Source: Alloacidobacterium sp035547425 (GTDB taxonomy: Bacteria > Acidobacteriota > Terriglobia > Terriglobales > Acidobacteriaceae). From it: a stretch of DNA of 64,000 bases. The position numbers were made by a program, and so were the translations under genes. Location of the stretch: assembly GCA_035547425.1 (NCBI GenBank), contig DASZUU010000035.1, positions 39,481 through 103,480 on the forward strand, given 5' to 3'. This document shows positions 16,734-25,863 of this stretch, piece by piece. The first letter of the stretch is position 1; the number at the start of each line of letters is the position of its first letter. A model generated the notes under the pieces. The model was not told the DNA's origin, did not search any database, and was given only the letters and a program-made list of their open reading frames with translations.

Positions 16734-19163
16734 ATGCACTTCCGCTATGCCCTGCGCCAACTTCGCAAGAACCCCGGCTTTGCCATTACCGCCATTCTCA
16801 CCCTGGCCATCGGCATCGGCGCTACAACCGCAATCTTCAGCCTTGTCTATACTGTCCTGCTGCGCCCGCTGCCTTTCCCGCAGCCCGACCGTCTCGTCTG
16901 GATCACCCAGCAGGACCACTCCCTGCCCGGCACCATTGCTGAACGCCTCAGCTATCCCGACTACTTCGATTGGCGCGCGCAGAATCACACCCTCGAAGGC
17001 ATGGTCACCTATCGCGGAGCCAGCGTCACTCTGCAAAAGAATGGCCGGCCCCAGATGCTCGACGCGCAAACCGTCTCTTCGAACTTTTTTCAGATTATGG
17101 GAGTTGCGCCTATGCTCGGTCGCGACTTCACCTGGGACGAAGAAAAGCCCGACAACCACGCCGTCATCCTCAGCTATGCTCTTTGGCAATCAGCCTTCGG
17201 CTCGGATAAGGGCATCGTCGGTCGCTCCATCCGCCTGAACGACGATAGCTACACCGTTGTCGGAGTCATGCCCCAGAGCTATCAATTCATCCTCGATACC
17301 GTCACGCCGCAGCTCTTCCTCTCCCTCGCGCAGGATTCCAGCGGCGACGATCCCATCACCGCCGAGCGCGGCGCAGACGGCATGCGTGTCATCGGACGGC
17401 TCAAGCCCGGCGTCACCCTGCAACTGGCCAAGGCCGATCTCGACATCATCGCGCGAAATCTTGCAAAGCAATATCCCGCTTCCAACAAGTGGTATTTTTC
17501 TTCGCTCGTAACGCCGGAGCTGGACAATCTCGTCGGCGACACCCGTCCCGCCCTGCGTGTCCTCTTTGCTGCCGTCACGCTCGTCCTGCTCATCGCCTGC
17601 GCCAATGTAGCCGGCCTGCTGCTGGCCCGCGCCTCGCAGCGCCGCTCCGAGTTCGCCCTGCGCGCTGCCATCGGAGCCAACCGTGGAGAGATCATCCGCC
17701 AGATGCTCTCAGAATCCATCCTGCTTTCGCTCTTTGGCGGTGCCGCCGGAATCGTCCTTGCTGGACTCATGCTCAAAGCCATGATCCGCCTGTTGCCGAT
17801 TGGAATTCCCCGCCTGCAGCAGGTTTCCATCGATGGCGGCGTGCTCATCTTCGCCGTCGCTATCTCGGTGCTCACCGGCATTCTCTTCGGCATCCTGCCC
17901 GCGTGGCGTACAGCGCAAATTGATCCCAATTCCGCTCTCCGCGAAGGCGCGCGCAGCATGACCAGCGGACGCTCCCGCCATAGCCTGCAAAGCGGCCTCG
18001 TCATCGCGCAGACCGCCATCGGTCTTGTGCTTCTCGTCGGCTCCGGCCTGCTGATTCGCAGCTTTATCCGTGTGCTCAACGTCGACCCGGGCTTTGATGC
18101 CAAAAACGTGGTGACCGCAAGGCTGGGTATTCCCTTCGACGGACGCTATCGGCACGATGCGCATTATCAGATTTATCAGCAGGTCATCCAGAAGTTGGCC
18201 GCTCAACCCGGCATACAATCTGTCTCTGCGGGCTGGCCCATTCCGCTCTCCGACAGCCATGCCGACATCTCTTTCACCATTGAAGGCAGGCCCGTCGCGC
18301 CGGGCGATCATCCGGACGAAGCCGTTTCCATCGTCATGCCCGGCTACTTTGAAACCATGCGCATCCCGCTCATCTCCGGGCGCACCTTCACCGATCAGGA
18401 CCAGACCCACAGCACGCCTGTTGCTATCATCAATCAGGCCTTCGCCAGCAAATACTTTCCCGGTGAAAACCCCATCGGCAAGCACATGCAAGCCGATTTA
18501 AATGACGGCACTGTCGGCCACGTCATGCGCGAAATCGTCGGTATTGTCGGCAACACCCGGCAGAAAGGGATCACAGCCGATGTCGATCCTGAATACTATC
18601 TGCCGCTTTCTCAGGCAGTAATTACGAACCCATATTTCACAATCCGCGCTCGCGCCAATACCGCGGGAATGGAAAACATCATCCGCTCTGTGACCGCGCA
18701 GGTAGATGGCGGAATCCCGGTCTACAACATCACGCCGCTCGAAGGCTACGTCGCCCGTTCGCAGGCGCAACAGCGCTTTCAAGCGGTTCTTCTTGCCTGC
18801 TTTGCCGGAATCGCGCTTTTGCTCTCGGCCATCGGCCTCTATGGCCTGCTCTCTTACATCGTGGTGCAGCGCACCTTTGAGATTGGTCTGCGCATGGCTA
18901 TCGGCGCGCAGCGTTCGGACATGCTGCAAATGATCCTGCGCCGTGGCCTGCGCCTCGCTGCCGTTGGTCTTGGCTCGGGCTTGATTGCATCCGCGGCCCT
19001 CACTCACTTCCTCGCGCACCTGCTCTACGGCATCAAGCCGCTCGACGCGCTCACATTTGCCGTGGTCTGCATCGTGATGCTCGCCGTATCCGCCCTGGCC
19101 AGCTTCGCGCCGGCATGGCGAGCCTCGCGCCTCGACCCCATGGAAACACTCCGCGACCAGTAA
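16734..19163 (+). CDS. MacB-like ABC transporter permease, ADOP type
   Basis: This 809-residue permease is of the acidobacterial duplicated orphan type. It starts with the short amphipathic leader LRQLRKNPGFAITAILTLAIG and then has two repeats of a MacB_PCD periplasmic domain plus an FtsX membrane domain. FtsX helices lie near residues 280-400, with ALRAAIGANRGEIIRQMLSE, and again near 690-800, with GLRMAIGAQRSDMLQMILRR. The C-terminus FAPAWRASRLDPMETLR is typical. Such permeases couple to a MacB ATPase and move peptides or antibiotics, or signal across the envelope; no ATPase gene is nearby. The start follows a purine-rich GGAGAATGAGAA stretch. Confidence 0.93.
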   Translation: MHFRYALRQLRKNPGFAITAILTLAIGIGATTAIFSLVYTVLLRPLPFPQPDRLVWITQQDHSLPGTIAERLSYPDYFDWRAQNHTLEGMVTYRGASVTLQKNGRPQMLDAQTVSSNFFQIMGVAPMLGRDFTWDEEKPDNHAVILSYALWQSAFGSDKGIVGRSIRLNDDSYTVVGVMPQSYQFILDTVTPQLFLSLAQDSSGDDPITAERGADGMRVIGRLKPGVTLQLAKADLDIIARNLAKQYPASNKWYFSSLVTPELDNLVGDTRPALRVLFAAVTLVLLIACANVAGLLLARASQRRSEFALRAAIGANRGEIIRQMLSESILLSLFGGAAGIVLAGLMLKAMIRLLPIGIPRLQQVSIDGGVLIFAVAISVLTGILFGILPAWRTAQIDPNSALREGARSMTSGRSRHSLQSGLVIAQTAIGLVLLVGSGLLIRSFIRVLNVDPGFDAKNVVTARLGIPFDGRYRHDAHYQIYQQVIQKLAAQPGIQSVSAGWPIPLSDSHADISFTIEGRPVAPGDHPDEAVSIVMPGYFETMRIPLISGRTFTDQDQTHSTPVAIINQAFASKYFPGENPIGKHMQADLNDGTVGHVMREIVGIVGNTRQKGITADVDPEYYLPLSQAVITNPYFTIRARANTAGMENIIRSVTAQVDGGIPVYNITPLEGYVARSQAQQRFQAVLLACFAGIALLLSAIGLYGLLSYIVVQRTFEIGLRMAIGAQRSDMLQMILRRGLRLAAVGLGSGLIASAALTHFLAHLLYGIKPLDALTFAVVCIVMLAVSALASFAPAWRASRLDPMETLRDQ

Positions 19164-19212
19164 AAATCGCAATGCACGCCGAGTTGAGAATTTAAACCCA
19201 AACAACAAACCT

Positions 19213-19366
19213 GTCATCCTGACGACCAAAGGGAGGAAGGACCTGCTTTTTCGCAATGTAGGCACGAATATGGGTGCCCCATGTCTCGAAGAGACATGGG
19301 ACCTCCCACAAATTTTAAAGGAGAGCGGGTGCCCCATCCTGAGCCGAAGGGCGAAGGGTGGGGACA
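19213..19366 (+). repeat. dispersed hairpin repeat, copy C
   Basis: The full order is visible: GTCATCCTGACGACCAAAGG, GGACCTGCTTTTTCGC, GGGTGCCCCATGTCTCGAAG, GAGACATGGG, then a second GGTGCCCCATCCTGAGCCGA box and GAAGGGTGGGGA. It separates the convergent ADOP and Gfo/Idh genes and is the most complete copy in the window. Confidence 0.88.
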
Positions 19367-19368
19367 CC

Positions 19369-20547
19369 CTAAACCGACGCCCGAAGCGGCCAGGCCACTT
19401 GCCCCTTACCCCGATACGCCAGATTCCCGATCTGCCCGGCGCGCGCCGCCGCAACCCCAGTCTCCACCGGAGCATTCGGCTCTTTGCGCGTCCGCATGCA
19501 CTCAAAGAAATTCTGCACATGCGCATACGTGCCGTCGCGGAAACTCTCCGCCTTCAGCACCGGATTCTGCCTGCTATCGACCCCCTCGCGATACACGCTG
19601 AACCCGCTGCGATTGATCTTCAGCGTAGCCTCAGTGCCGCGAAACTCCAGCCCGCCATCGTCAATCGAAGAGTTCATCATGCCCTCGTACACCACATCGA
19701 ATCCCGGATACCGGAACGCAGCCTGCACCGTGTCCGGGCAATCCCACTGCTCAAAAATGTATTTATCCGCCAGCATCTGCGCCATGCGCGGCTGATCGCT
19801 CTTCATCGCCCAATGCACCACGTCAATCCAGTGCGTAAACAGATCGGTCATCGCCCCGCCGCCAAAGTTCCAGAACCAGCGCCAGCGATAAAACTTCTCT
19901 TCGCTGAACGGCTGATCCGGAGCGCCGCCCAGCCACTGCTTCCAATCCAAAGCCTGCGTGTCCACCGGCTTCGGCACCCAGTTTCCCATCTGGTAATTCT
20001 GCCACCAATACGTGCGTACCTGCGGCACGCGTCCCAGGCTGCCGCCCTGAATCAAATCGACAGCATCCCGAAAATGGCTCCAACTGCGCTGCTGCATGCC
20101 GCATTGCAAAATCTGCTTGCTCGACCGGACGGCATGAGTCAGCGTCGCGCCTTCTTCAATCGTGTGCGTCACCGGTTTTTCCAGGTAAACGTCCTTGCCC
20201 GCCGCAAGCGCATCCACCGCTATGCGCACATGCCAGTGGTCCGGCGCCGCAATAAAAACCGCATCGATGTCTTTTGCCAGCACTTCGTGATAATCCAGAT
20301 GCGCCGTAGCGTTCGCCGCATTCGGTCGCGCTTTAATGGCGTCGCGTCGCGGCCCATACACATCGCTTACCGCAACAATTTCGCAGGGACCGGTCTTCTC
20401 AGCAGCATCCAGCAGCGCCTGCATGCGCCCTCCGTTGCCGATCACTCCAATGCGAATCGTATCGTTCGCGCCAAATGCTCTGGTTGAGGCGAGTGCCGTA
20501 AGTCCACCGGCAATCAGAAAACTGCGGCGAGTCGGGTTGTAGCTCAT
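19369..20547 (-). CDS. Gfo/Idh/MocA family oxidoreductase, Tat-exported
   Basis: This 392-residue NAD(P)-dependent sugar oxidoreductase-type protein has a twin-arginine leader (TRRSFLIAGGLTALAS), so it is exported folded with its cofactor. The Rossmann domain begins IRIGVIGNGGRMQALLDA; the conserved EKPVTHTIEEG (EKP) and FIAAPDHWHVRIAVDALAAG follow. Several exported members act as glycosidases or oxidise glycosides at C3. ATG 20547 follows AGGAG by five bases and overlaps no other gene. Because a DUF1080 protein is encoded 8 kb away, a role in 3-keto-glycoside turnover is possible but unproven. Confidence 0.88.
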   Translation of the reverse strand: MSYNPTRRSFLIAGGLTALASTRAFGANDTIRIGVIGNGGRMQALLDAAEKTGPCEIVAVSDVYGPRRDAIKARPNAANATAHLDYHEVLAKDIDAVFIAAPDHWHVRIAVDALAAGKDVYLEKPVTHTIEEGATLTHAVRSSKQILQCGMQQRSWSHFRDAVDLIQGGSLGRVPQVRTYWWQNYQMGNWVPKPVDTQALDWKQWLGGAPDQPFSEEKFYRWRWFWNFGGGAMTDLFTHWIDVVHWAMKSDQPRMAQMLADKYIFEQWDCPDTVQAAFRYPGFDVVYEGMMNSSIDDGGLEFRGTEATLKINRSGFSVYREGVDSRQNPVLKAESFRDGTYAHVQNFFECMRTRKEPNAPVETGVAAARAGQIGNLAYRGKGQVAWPLRASV

Positions 20548-20622
20548 TGCGCTCCTGTCAGTTTTTATTTCGCACACCATTATCCACGAAATGCGATCCA
20601 TCATCCCGGCACAACGAAACTC

Positions 20623-20655
20623 GTCATTCTGAGCAAAACAAAGGACCCGCATTCG
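20623..20655 (+). repeat. dispersed repeat fragment, copy J
   Basis: GTCATTCTGAGC followed by AAAGGACCCGCATT matches the opening module of the dispersed repeat. It sits in the divergent promoter space between the Gfo/Idh and formylglycine-generating enzyme genes. Confidence 0.6.
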
Positions 20656-20693
20656 CACCACCGCCCCAAAGTAAAATCAACCAGAGGCCCGCA

Positions 20694-21644
20694 TTGGAAG
20701 CAAAACCCAAAAGCTGCTGCACGCCCGCCGCAAATCGCCCCGGCAACGCCCTCACCGCAGCCATAACTCCAGCCAACCCCCCATCCGCCGACGGCATGAT
20801 CGAGCTCCCCGGCGGACGCTTCCTCATGGGCACCGACTACGCGCATGGATTTCCCGCCGACGGCGAAGGCCCCGTCCGCCCCGTCGTCCTCTCGCCCTTC
20901 GCCATCGACATCACACCCGTTACCAATGCGCAGTTCGCCGCCTTCATCCAGGCCACCGGCTACGTCACTGAAGCAGAACACTTCGGCTGGTCCTTCGTCT
21001 TCTGGCACTCCATCCCGAAGCATCGCTTCGCCGCGCTTGTCCGCGACACCGTCGCCGATGCCCCATGGTGGTGCCAGGTCCCCGGCGCTCAATGGAACAG
21101 GCCCGAAGGCCCCGGCTCCAGCATCGACGACCGCCTCGATCATCCCGTCGTCCATGTTTCCTGGAATGACGCCTCAGCCTACGCCGCATGGTGCGGCAAA
21201 CAGCTCCCCACTGAAGCTGAATGGGAATACGCCGCGCGCGGCGGCCTCGAGCAAAAGCTCTTCTCCTGGGGAGACGACCTCCACCCCGACGGCAAGCACA
21301 TGTGCAATATCTGGCAGGGAACCTTCCCCTCGGAAAACACCTGCGAAGACGGCTACGCCGGAACCTGCCCCGTCCGCGCCTTTCCGCCCAACGGATTCGG
21401 CCTCTACTCCGTCACCGGCAATGTATGGGAGTGGACTGCCGACTGGTTCGGAACGCAGCACCGCAAAAATGAAGCCACAAATCCGCGCGGACCCAAGCAG
21501 GGAAGCGCCAGGGTTATGAAAGGCGGCTCCTTCCTCTGCCACGACTCCTACTGCAATCGCTATCGCGTAGCCGCCAGAACACAAAACACCCCCGACTCCT
21601 CCACCGCAAACATAGGCTTCCGCTGCGTCCGCCGCATGGAATAA
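20694..21644 (+). CDS. formylglycine-generating enzyme (sulfatase activator)
   Basis: This 316-residue enzyme converts the Cys of a CxPxR motif in sulfatases to formylglycine using O2 and copper. Unlike many FGE-domain relatives it keeps both active-site cysteines, Cys282 and Cys287 in GGSFLCHDSYCNRYR, as in characterised bacterial FGEs. Other blocks are MIELPGGRFLMGTDY, HPVVHVSWNDASAYAAWCGK, LPTEAEWEYAARGG and GNVWEWTADWF. The TTG at 20694 is proposed as start because AGAGG precedes it by six bases; ATG 20797 would begin right at the domain. An N-terminal SCCTPAANRPG segment is typical of such proteins. No sulfatase gene lies in the window, so its target is elsewhere. Confidence 0.92.
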   Translation: MEAKPKSCCTPAANRPGNALTAAITPANPPSADGMIELPGGRFLMGTDYAHGFPADGEGPVRPVVLSPFAIDITPVTNAQFAAFIQATGYVTEAEHFGWSFVFWHSIPKHRFAALVRDTVADAPWWCQVPGAQWNRPEGPGSSIDDRLDHPVVHVSWNDASAYAAWCGKQLPTEAEWEYAARGGLEQKLFSWGDDLHPDGKHMCNIWQGTFPSENTCEDGYAGTCPVRAFPPNGFGLYSVTGNVWEWTADWFGTQHRKNEATNPRGPKQGSARVMKGGSFLCHDSYCNRYRVAARTQNTPDSSTANIGFRCVRRME

Positions 21645-21647
21645 AAA

Positions 21648-21735
21648 TGTGTCACCCTGAGCTGGAGCACGTAGTCGAAGAACCTGCATTTTACCGGGTG
21701 CCCCAGGTCTGCGAAGAAGACCTGGGATCCATGTG
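21648..21735 (+). repeat. dispersed hairpin repeat, copy D
   Basis: It begins GTCACCCTGAGC and keeps GTAGTCGAAGAACCTGC and GGGTGCCCC. Its hairpin arm reads CCCAGGTCT...AGACCTGGG where other copies read CCCATGTCT...AGACATGGG, so both sides of the stem changed together. Confidence 0.82.
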
Positions 21736-21765
21736 TGTCTGCCACTAAAAAGGTGGAAAAAGAAC

Positions 21766-22116
21766 CTACTTGCGCTTCTTCTCCAGATACCCCTTCAAAG
21801 CCACGGCATTGTTATGTTCCGCATCATGCGAGCTGAACAGCAGCGTAACATCGCCCTTTTTCGCCGCCCTGCGAATCTCATCCAGCGCATCCGCTCTTCC
21901 ATCCAGCTCCGCAAAGTATTTACGCCGAAACCCATCCCACTTCGCAGGATCATGCCCAAACCACTGCCGCAGCTCCGTGCTCGGAGCCGCATCCTTCACC
22001 CACGCATCCATCTTCAAATCAGCTTTGCGGATACCCCGCGGCCACAGCCGCTCTACCAGGAATCGAGCGTCGTCATCCGAAGCCGCAGGCTCATAGACAC
22101 GCTTCAGCCGAATCAT
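21766..22116 (-). CDS. DUF488 family protein
   Basis: This 116-residue protein has the DUF488 hallmark FLVERLWPRGIRKADLKMDAWV near residues 19-40 and VTLLFSSHDAEHNNAVALKGYL at the C-terminus. Its function is unknown; the fold is thought to be a small alpha/beta domain. It is the last gene of a minus-strand operon, six bases after xseB, so it is co-transcribed with a DNA-repair exonuclease subunit and a methionine/folate enzyme. The GGGATG just before the start supplies a weak binding site. Confidence 0.88.
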   Translation of the reverse strand: MIRLKRVYEPAASDDDARFLVERLWPRGIRKADLKMDAWVKDAAPSTELRQWFGHDPAKWDGFRRKYFAELDGRADALDEIRRAAKKGDVTLLFSSHDAEHNNAVALKGYLEKKRK

Positions 22117-22122
22117 CCCAGC

Positions 22123-22344
22123 TCATTTCTGCGGAGGAAACGGCTCTCCCTTCACCGAGCCGTCGCGCTGCTTCATCAGGATCTGCACCTTGCCCTCAGC
22201 CTGCTCCAGGTGCGCCTTGCACTCCGCCGACAGGCGCATCCCTTCCTCGAACAGCTTAATGGAGTCTTCCAGCGGCAGATCGCCCCGCTCCATCTGCTCA
22301 ACAATCTTCTCCAGTCGCTTCAGCGATTCCTCAAAGTTTGCCAA
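22123..22344 (-). CDS. xseB: exodeoxyribonuclease VII small subunit
   Basis: This 73-residue protein is the small helical subunit that binds XseA in the single-strand DNA exonuclease VII complex. The family pattern is clear: FEESLKRLEKIVEQMERGDL, PLEDSIKLFEEGMRLSAEC and HLEQAEGKVQIL. Its start lies 14 bases inside the end of the upstream metF-like gene in another frame, so translation is probably coupled. The large subunit gene xseA is not in the window. Confidence 0.95.
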   Translation of the reverse strand: MANFEESLKRLEKIVEQMERGDLPLEDSIKLFEEGMRLSAECKAHLEQAEGKVQILMKQRDGSVKGEPFPPQK

Positions 22345-24238
22345 CGCCCGATCCTTCCACTGTTTCCCGCTTCGTCAGCACGCTTTCCAGCACCTCCGCC
22401 GCAGCCGTATAGCGTCCAAACGGAGCGCTCACTTGTACACCTTGCACCATCGGACGCGCCGTCTCCAGCATCTCCTGCGCAATGCGAATCCCTTCCGCCC
22501 GCGCCGCTTCCGGAGTCGGCGCCGCCTGCATCCGCAGCATAATGCTGTCCGGCACCGATACGCGCAGGTCGTTCTTCATAAACTCCGCATTTCGCAAGCT
22601 GGTCAGCGGCCATATCCCCGCAATCACCGGAATCCGAAACCCCTCGATCCGCTTCAGAAACGCTTCCAGCACGCGCAGATCAAAGACCGGCTGCGTAATC
22701 GCATACTCCGCGCCCGCTTCAACTTTATAAGCAAAGCGCCGCACTTCATTATCCACATCCGGCACTCCCGGATTCGCCGCGCACGCAATCGTAAATCCCG
22801 TCGAGGCCCCAATCGGATTGCCGCCGATATCCAGCCCATGATTCAGCCGGTTCACAATATTCACCAGCCCGATCGCGTCTACATCGAACACCGCCGTAGC
22901 ATCCGGATAATTCCCCAGCTTTGGCGGATCGCCCGTCAGGCACAAAATATTCTTCAGCCCAATCGAAGACGCCCCCAATAAATCGCTCTGGATACTCAGC
23001 ACATTCCGGTCGCGGCACGTATAGTGCAGAACCGTCTCGATCCCCGTCTTCTGCTGTATCTGGATACAAAGGCTCTGCGCGCTCATCCTCGCCGAAGCCC
23101 GCGGCGAATCCGGCACATTGATCACGTCAATGCCCAGCCCTTCCAGCAGCGCCGCCCCCGCCAGTTCCTTCGAGCAGTCAATGCCCTTCGGCGGAACAAT
23201 CTCCACCATCGTGACAAACTGGCCTTCGCGAATCAGCCTTCCCACCCGCGAACGCTCTTCCATCGGCGCCGGCGGCGTCTCCGTCACAATCGGAGCGCGC
23301 GACGGATGCCCGTGGCTCACCTTCTGCGCATCCGCCGCCCGCGTGGCCGACTTCATCGCGCGAATATGGTTCGGAGTCGTTCCGCAGCAGCCGCCGATAA
23401 ACTGCACGCCCGCCTTCAGAAATTTCTTCGTAAAGCTGGCCATGTACTCCGGCGAGCATAAATAGATGTTGCGCCCATCCACCGCCCGCGGCATGCCCGC
23501 ATTCGGCATCACCACCAGCGGCAGGCTACTCTCTGAAGCCATGCATTCAATCGCCGTGAGCACCGTCGCCGGCCCCGTGCTGCAGTTCACGCCAATCGCA
23601 TCCGCGCCCCACGCCGTCAGCTTGGCCGCGGCAATCTCCGCCGTCGCGCCGTCCAGGCAGTGCGCCTCTTCATCCACCGTCACCAGCACCATTACCGGAA
23701 CATCCGGAGCCACCTCACGCGCCGCCCGCAGCGCCTGCTCGGCTTCATTCAGCGCAGACATCGTCTCAATCACCAGCAGGTCGACGCCCACCCCCGGCCC
23801 GCCCGCCACCAGTCCCCGAATCTGCTCCGCAAAAGCATCGCGAGCCTCATCCAGAGATGTCTTGCCCAGCGGCTCCAGGTGAATCCCCAGCGGCCCAACC
23901 GATCCGGCAACCCACGCCGTGCCCGCCTGCTTCTCTTTCAGCTGCTCTACTGCTTGCCGCGCAATGCGCACCCCGGCTTCATTGATCGCCGTAACCTTGT
24001 CCTGCAGCCCGTACCGCGTCAGCCGAAAGCGATTCGCGCCGAAGGTATTCGTCTCCAGCACCTCTGCGCCCGCCTGCAAATACTCCTCATGCACAGAACG
24101 AACCAACTCCGGCTGCGAGAGATTCAGCTCGTCATAACATCGGTTGATAAACACGCCGCGTGCATAGAGCATCGTGCCCATCGCCCCGTCAAAAAGAACG
24201 GTGCGGTTGCCAAACAGGTTCTGGATACGGTTCGTCAT
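22331..24238 (-). CDS. bifunctional homocysteine S-methyltransferase / methylenetetrahydrofolate reductase
   Basis: This 635-residue fusion has residues about 1-300 forming a homocysteine methyltransferase (MmuM/BHMT type). It shows VLFDGAMGTMLYARG, GVNCSTGP and GGCCGTTPNHIRAM, which give the three zinc-binding cysteines. Residues about 335-635 form a MetF-like FAD reductase (MVEIVPPKGID, HYTCRDRN, CLTGDPPK, EYAITQPVFD, IAGIWPLTS). Together they would produce 5-methyl-THF and methylate homocysteine to methionine. This domain pair is known in Firmicutes (YitJ) and other phyla. It heads an operon with xseB and DUF488. No upstream riboswitch was recognised. Confidence 0.93.
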   Translation of the reverse strand: MTNRIQNLFGNRTVLFDGAMGTMLYARGVFINRCYDELNLSQPELVRSVHEEYLQAGAEVLETNTFGANRFRLTRYGLQDKVTAINEAGVRIARQAVEQLKEKQAGTAWVAGSVGPLGIHLEPLGKTSLDEARDAFAEQIRGLVAGGPGVGVDLLVIETMSALNEAEQALRAAREVAPDVPVMVLVTVDEEAHCLDGATAEIAAAKLTAWGADAIGVNCSTGPATVLTAIECMASESSLPLVVMPNAGMPRAVDGRNIYLCSPEYMASFTKKFLKAGVQFIGGCCGTTPNHIRAMKSATRAADAQKVSHGHPSRAPIVTETPPAPMEERSRVGRLIREGQFVTMVEIVPPKGIDCSKELAGAALLEGLGIDVINVPDSPRASARMSAQSLCIQIQQKTGIETVLHYTCRDRNVLSIQSDLLGASSIGLKNILCLTGDPPKLGNYPDATAVFDVDAIGLVNIVNRLNHGLDIGGNPIGASTGFTIACAANPGVPDVDNEVRRFAYKVEAGAEYAITQPVFDLRVLEAFLKRIEGFRIPVIAGIWPLTSLRNAEFMKNDLRVSVPDSIMLRMQAAPTPEAARAEGIRIAQEMLETARPMVQGVQVSAPFGRYTAAAEVLESVLTKRETVEGSGVGKL

Positions 24239-24540
24239 GTGAAACTTCTAGCCATGCTAAGTCACTTGCCGCGCGAATGCCAGCCATACGCATCCTGCGG
24301 TATCCCGCGTCTCCAAACCGCCGAAAATCGCCGCGCAACGGAAAATCGGGAAACGGCGAAAACCATGTCAAGCCCCCGGCTCTGCGGAAAACCCCCTAAC
24401 TCACAGAAACTAAACAGAAAAAAGTCCTCACAAAGTTGGCATACTGATACCACCCAAATTGCTACACTGGATATAGAGAACAAAAAGCCCGCCTCCCTCG
24501 GTGGGCTTTCGCATTTTAGAAACAAAATCACCAAAAAAAC
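24239..24540. other. intergenic region between metF-like gene and repeat E
   Basis: This stretch between the start of the metF-like gene and repeat E holds the terminator at 24484-24509 and the promoter space of the metF-like gene. The start at 24238 is preceded by a weak purine stretch. No open frame in it looks like a protein and no RNA fold was recognised. Confidence 0.6.
24484..24509 (-). terminator. Rho-independent terminator of flippase-like gene
   Basis: AAAGCCCGCC (24484-24493) pairs with GGTGGGCTTT (24500-24509). On the minus strand the stem is followed by a run of five T, so it would end transcription from the flippase-like gene about 115 bases upstream. Confidence 0.85.
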
Positions 24541-24620
24541 GTTGTCATCCTGACGCAAAGCGGAAGGACCTGCGGGTGCCCATCCTGATCCTGAACGTAG
24601 TGAAGGGTTCAGGGCAGGGA
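24541..24620 (+). repeat. dispersed repeat, copy E
   Basis: GTTGTCATCCTGACGCAAAG, GGAAGGACCTGC, GGGTGCCCATCCTGATCCTG and GAACGTAGTGAAGGGTTCAG follow in order. It lies directly downstream of the flippase-like gene stop codon (minus strand). Confidence 0.8.
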
Positions 24621-24623
24621 GAA

Positions 24624-25682
24624 TTATCCAACCTGCTGCTGGGCCATCTCTTCCCCCGCATGCTCGCTCTCTTCCGTCACCTTCTTCAGCGAAACATGCT
24701 CAAACCGCGCCCACGCCAATCCCAGCGGAATCACGCTCAGGAATGTCACCAGCAGCAGCACCGCGCTGCATCCCAGCGCCGGTTCCCGGGCCACATGAAA
24801 GAAGGCCTGCATCGCCGCCATCGTCAGCCCAATCTGCGTAAACCACCCAATCACCGGCAACTGAATCGTCGAGCTCACCATGCTTGCCGCCATCAGCAGC
24901 ATGCACTGCGAAAGATGCAGATTCCCCAGCACCGGATCAGCCACAAACGCCCGCGCCGATTCCAGGTAAGCAAACGAAATCATCCCCCAGTGCACCAGCG
25001 AAATCACCGTCACCAGCAGCAAATCACCCAGCGAGCTGATCGCATTCAGCCCATCGCGAAAATCGAGAACCTTCTCCTCGATCTGCGCCCCTAGCTTTGC
25101 AGAAAGCGCTCCGAAGCCGCGTCCCAGCACCCGCGCCACCACCTTGCCGGAAACCCGCACGAAAATGGTAAAAAATGCCAGAAACAGCGCCACCAGCAAC
25201 CCGCCCAGCGCAGCCTTGTGAATGATGTCCGGACGCGGCAGCAACCGGCGGTCCGGCGACAGCAGAATCACCAGCGAAAAAATCAGCGCCATCGATCCCA
25301 TATCGAACATGCGCTCTACTACATACACCGCAATTTGCGCGCTCAGCGGAATCCCGGTCCGCCGCGAAACCAGATAAGGCCGCACCAGGTCCGCCGGACG
25401 TCCGAAAATCGCCACGCCCGTAAACCCGATCACCATCGAGCCGATCAACTTGAAAGGAGAAACCCTTTTCGTAGGTCGCAGAAAAATCGACCACCGCACC
25501 GCCCGCAAGCAGTACGCCAGCCAGATCAAAGCAATGCCCACGGCAATGCGCGTCCAGTCCGCCAGCTTGAGCTGCTGCCAGAAAATGTCCCAGCGAAAGT
25601 GAATGCGGCTGCGACCCACCAGCACCAGCACCACCAGCGCCGCCAAAACCACAACCCCAAGAATCCAGTTCTTCTTTTTCAA
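24624..25682 (-). CDS. flippase-like / lysylphosphatidylglycerol synthase TM-domain protein (UPF0104)
   Basis: This 352-residue polytopic inner-membrane protein has about eight hydrophobic segments. The family marks are LRAVRWSIFLRP, GFTGVAIFGRPADLVRPYL and VYVVERMFDMGSMALIF near residues 63-135. Relatives include the membrane half of MprF and AglD-like flippases, thought to move lipids or lipid-linked sugars across the membrane. No soluble synthase domain is attached. It stands alone between repeat copies E and F and a terminator lies downstream. The exact substrate cannot be told from sequence. Confidence 0.88.
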   Translation of the reverse strand: MKKKNWILGVVVLAALVVLVLVGRSRIHFRWDIFWQQLKLADWTRIAVGIALIWLAYCLRAVRWSIFLRPTKRVSPFKLIGSMVIGFTGVAIFGRPADLVRPYLVSRRTGIPLSAQIAVYVVERMFDMGSMALIFSLVILLSPDRRLLPRPDIIHKAALGGLLVALFLAFFTIFVRVSGKVVARVLGRGFGALSAKLGAQIEEKVLDFRDGLNAISSLGDLLLVTVISLVHWGMISFAYLESARAFVADPVLGNLHLSQCMLLMAASMVSSTIQLPVIGWFTQIGLTMAAMQAFFHVAREPALGCSAVLLLVTFLSVIPLGLAWARFEHVSLKKVTEESEHAGEEMAQQQVG

Positions 25683-25727
25683 TCCAAGCCGTCTTTCAAA
25701 ATCCGCCGTCCACAGCGAATAAAAAGA

Positions 25728-25858
25728 TTGTCATCCTGAGCGGAGCGCCGGAGGCGCGTAGTCGAAGAGCCTGTCCTGAGCTTGTCGAAGGAACCGGCTT
25801 TTCGCGTTGGTAGCCACACAATGGGTGCCCCATCCTGAACGAAGAGAAGGGTGGGATG
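25728..25858 (+). repeat. dispersed repeat, copy F
   Basis: It reads GTCATCCTGAGCGGAGCGCC, GTAGTCGAAGAGCCTG, a short CCTGAGCTTGTCGAAGGAAC insert, CGGCTTTTCGCG, then GGGTGCCCCATCCTGAACGA and GAGAAGGGTGGGA. It fills the gap between the flippase-like and lytic transglycosylase genes. Confidence 0.85.
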
Positions 25859-25863
25859 CAGAA

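Noticed and set aside
19270..20487. A 405-codon plus-strand frame
   Set aside because: It lies opposite the Gfo/Idh oxidoreductase gene, begins in the dispersed repeat and is Arg/His-rich without domains.
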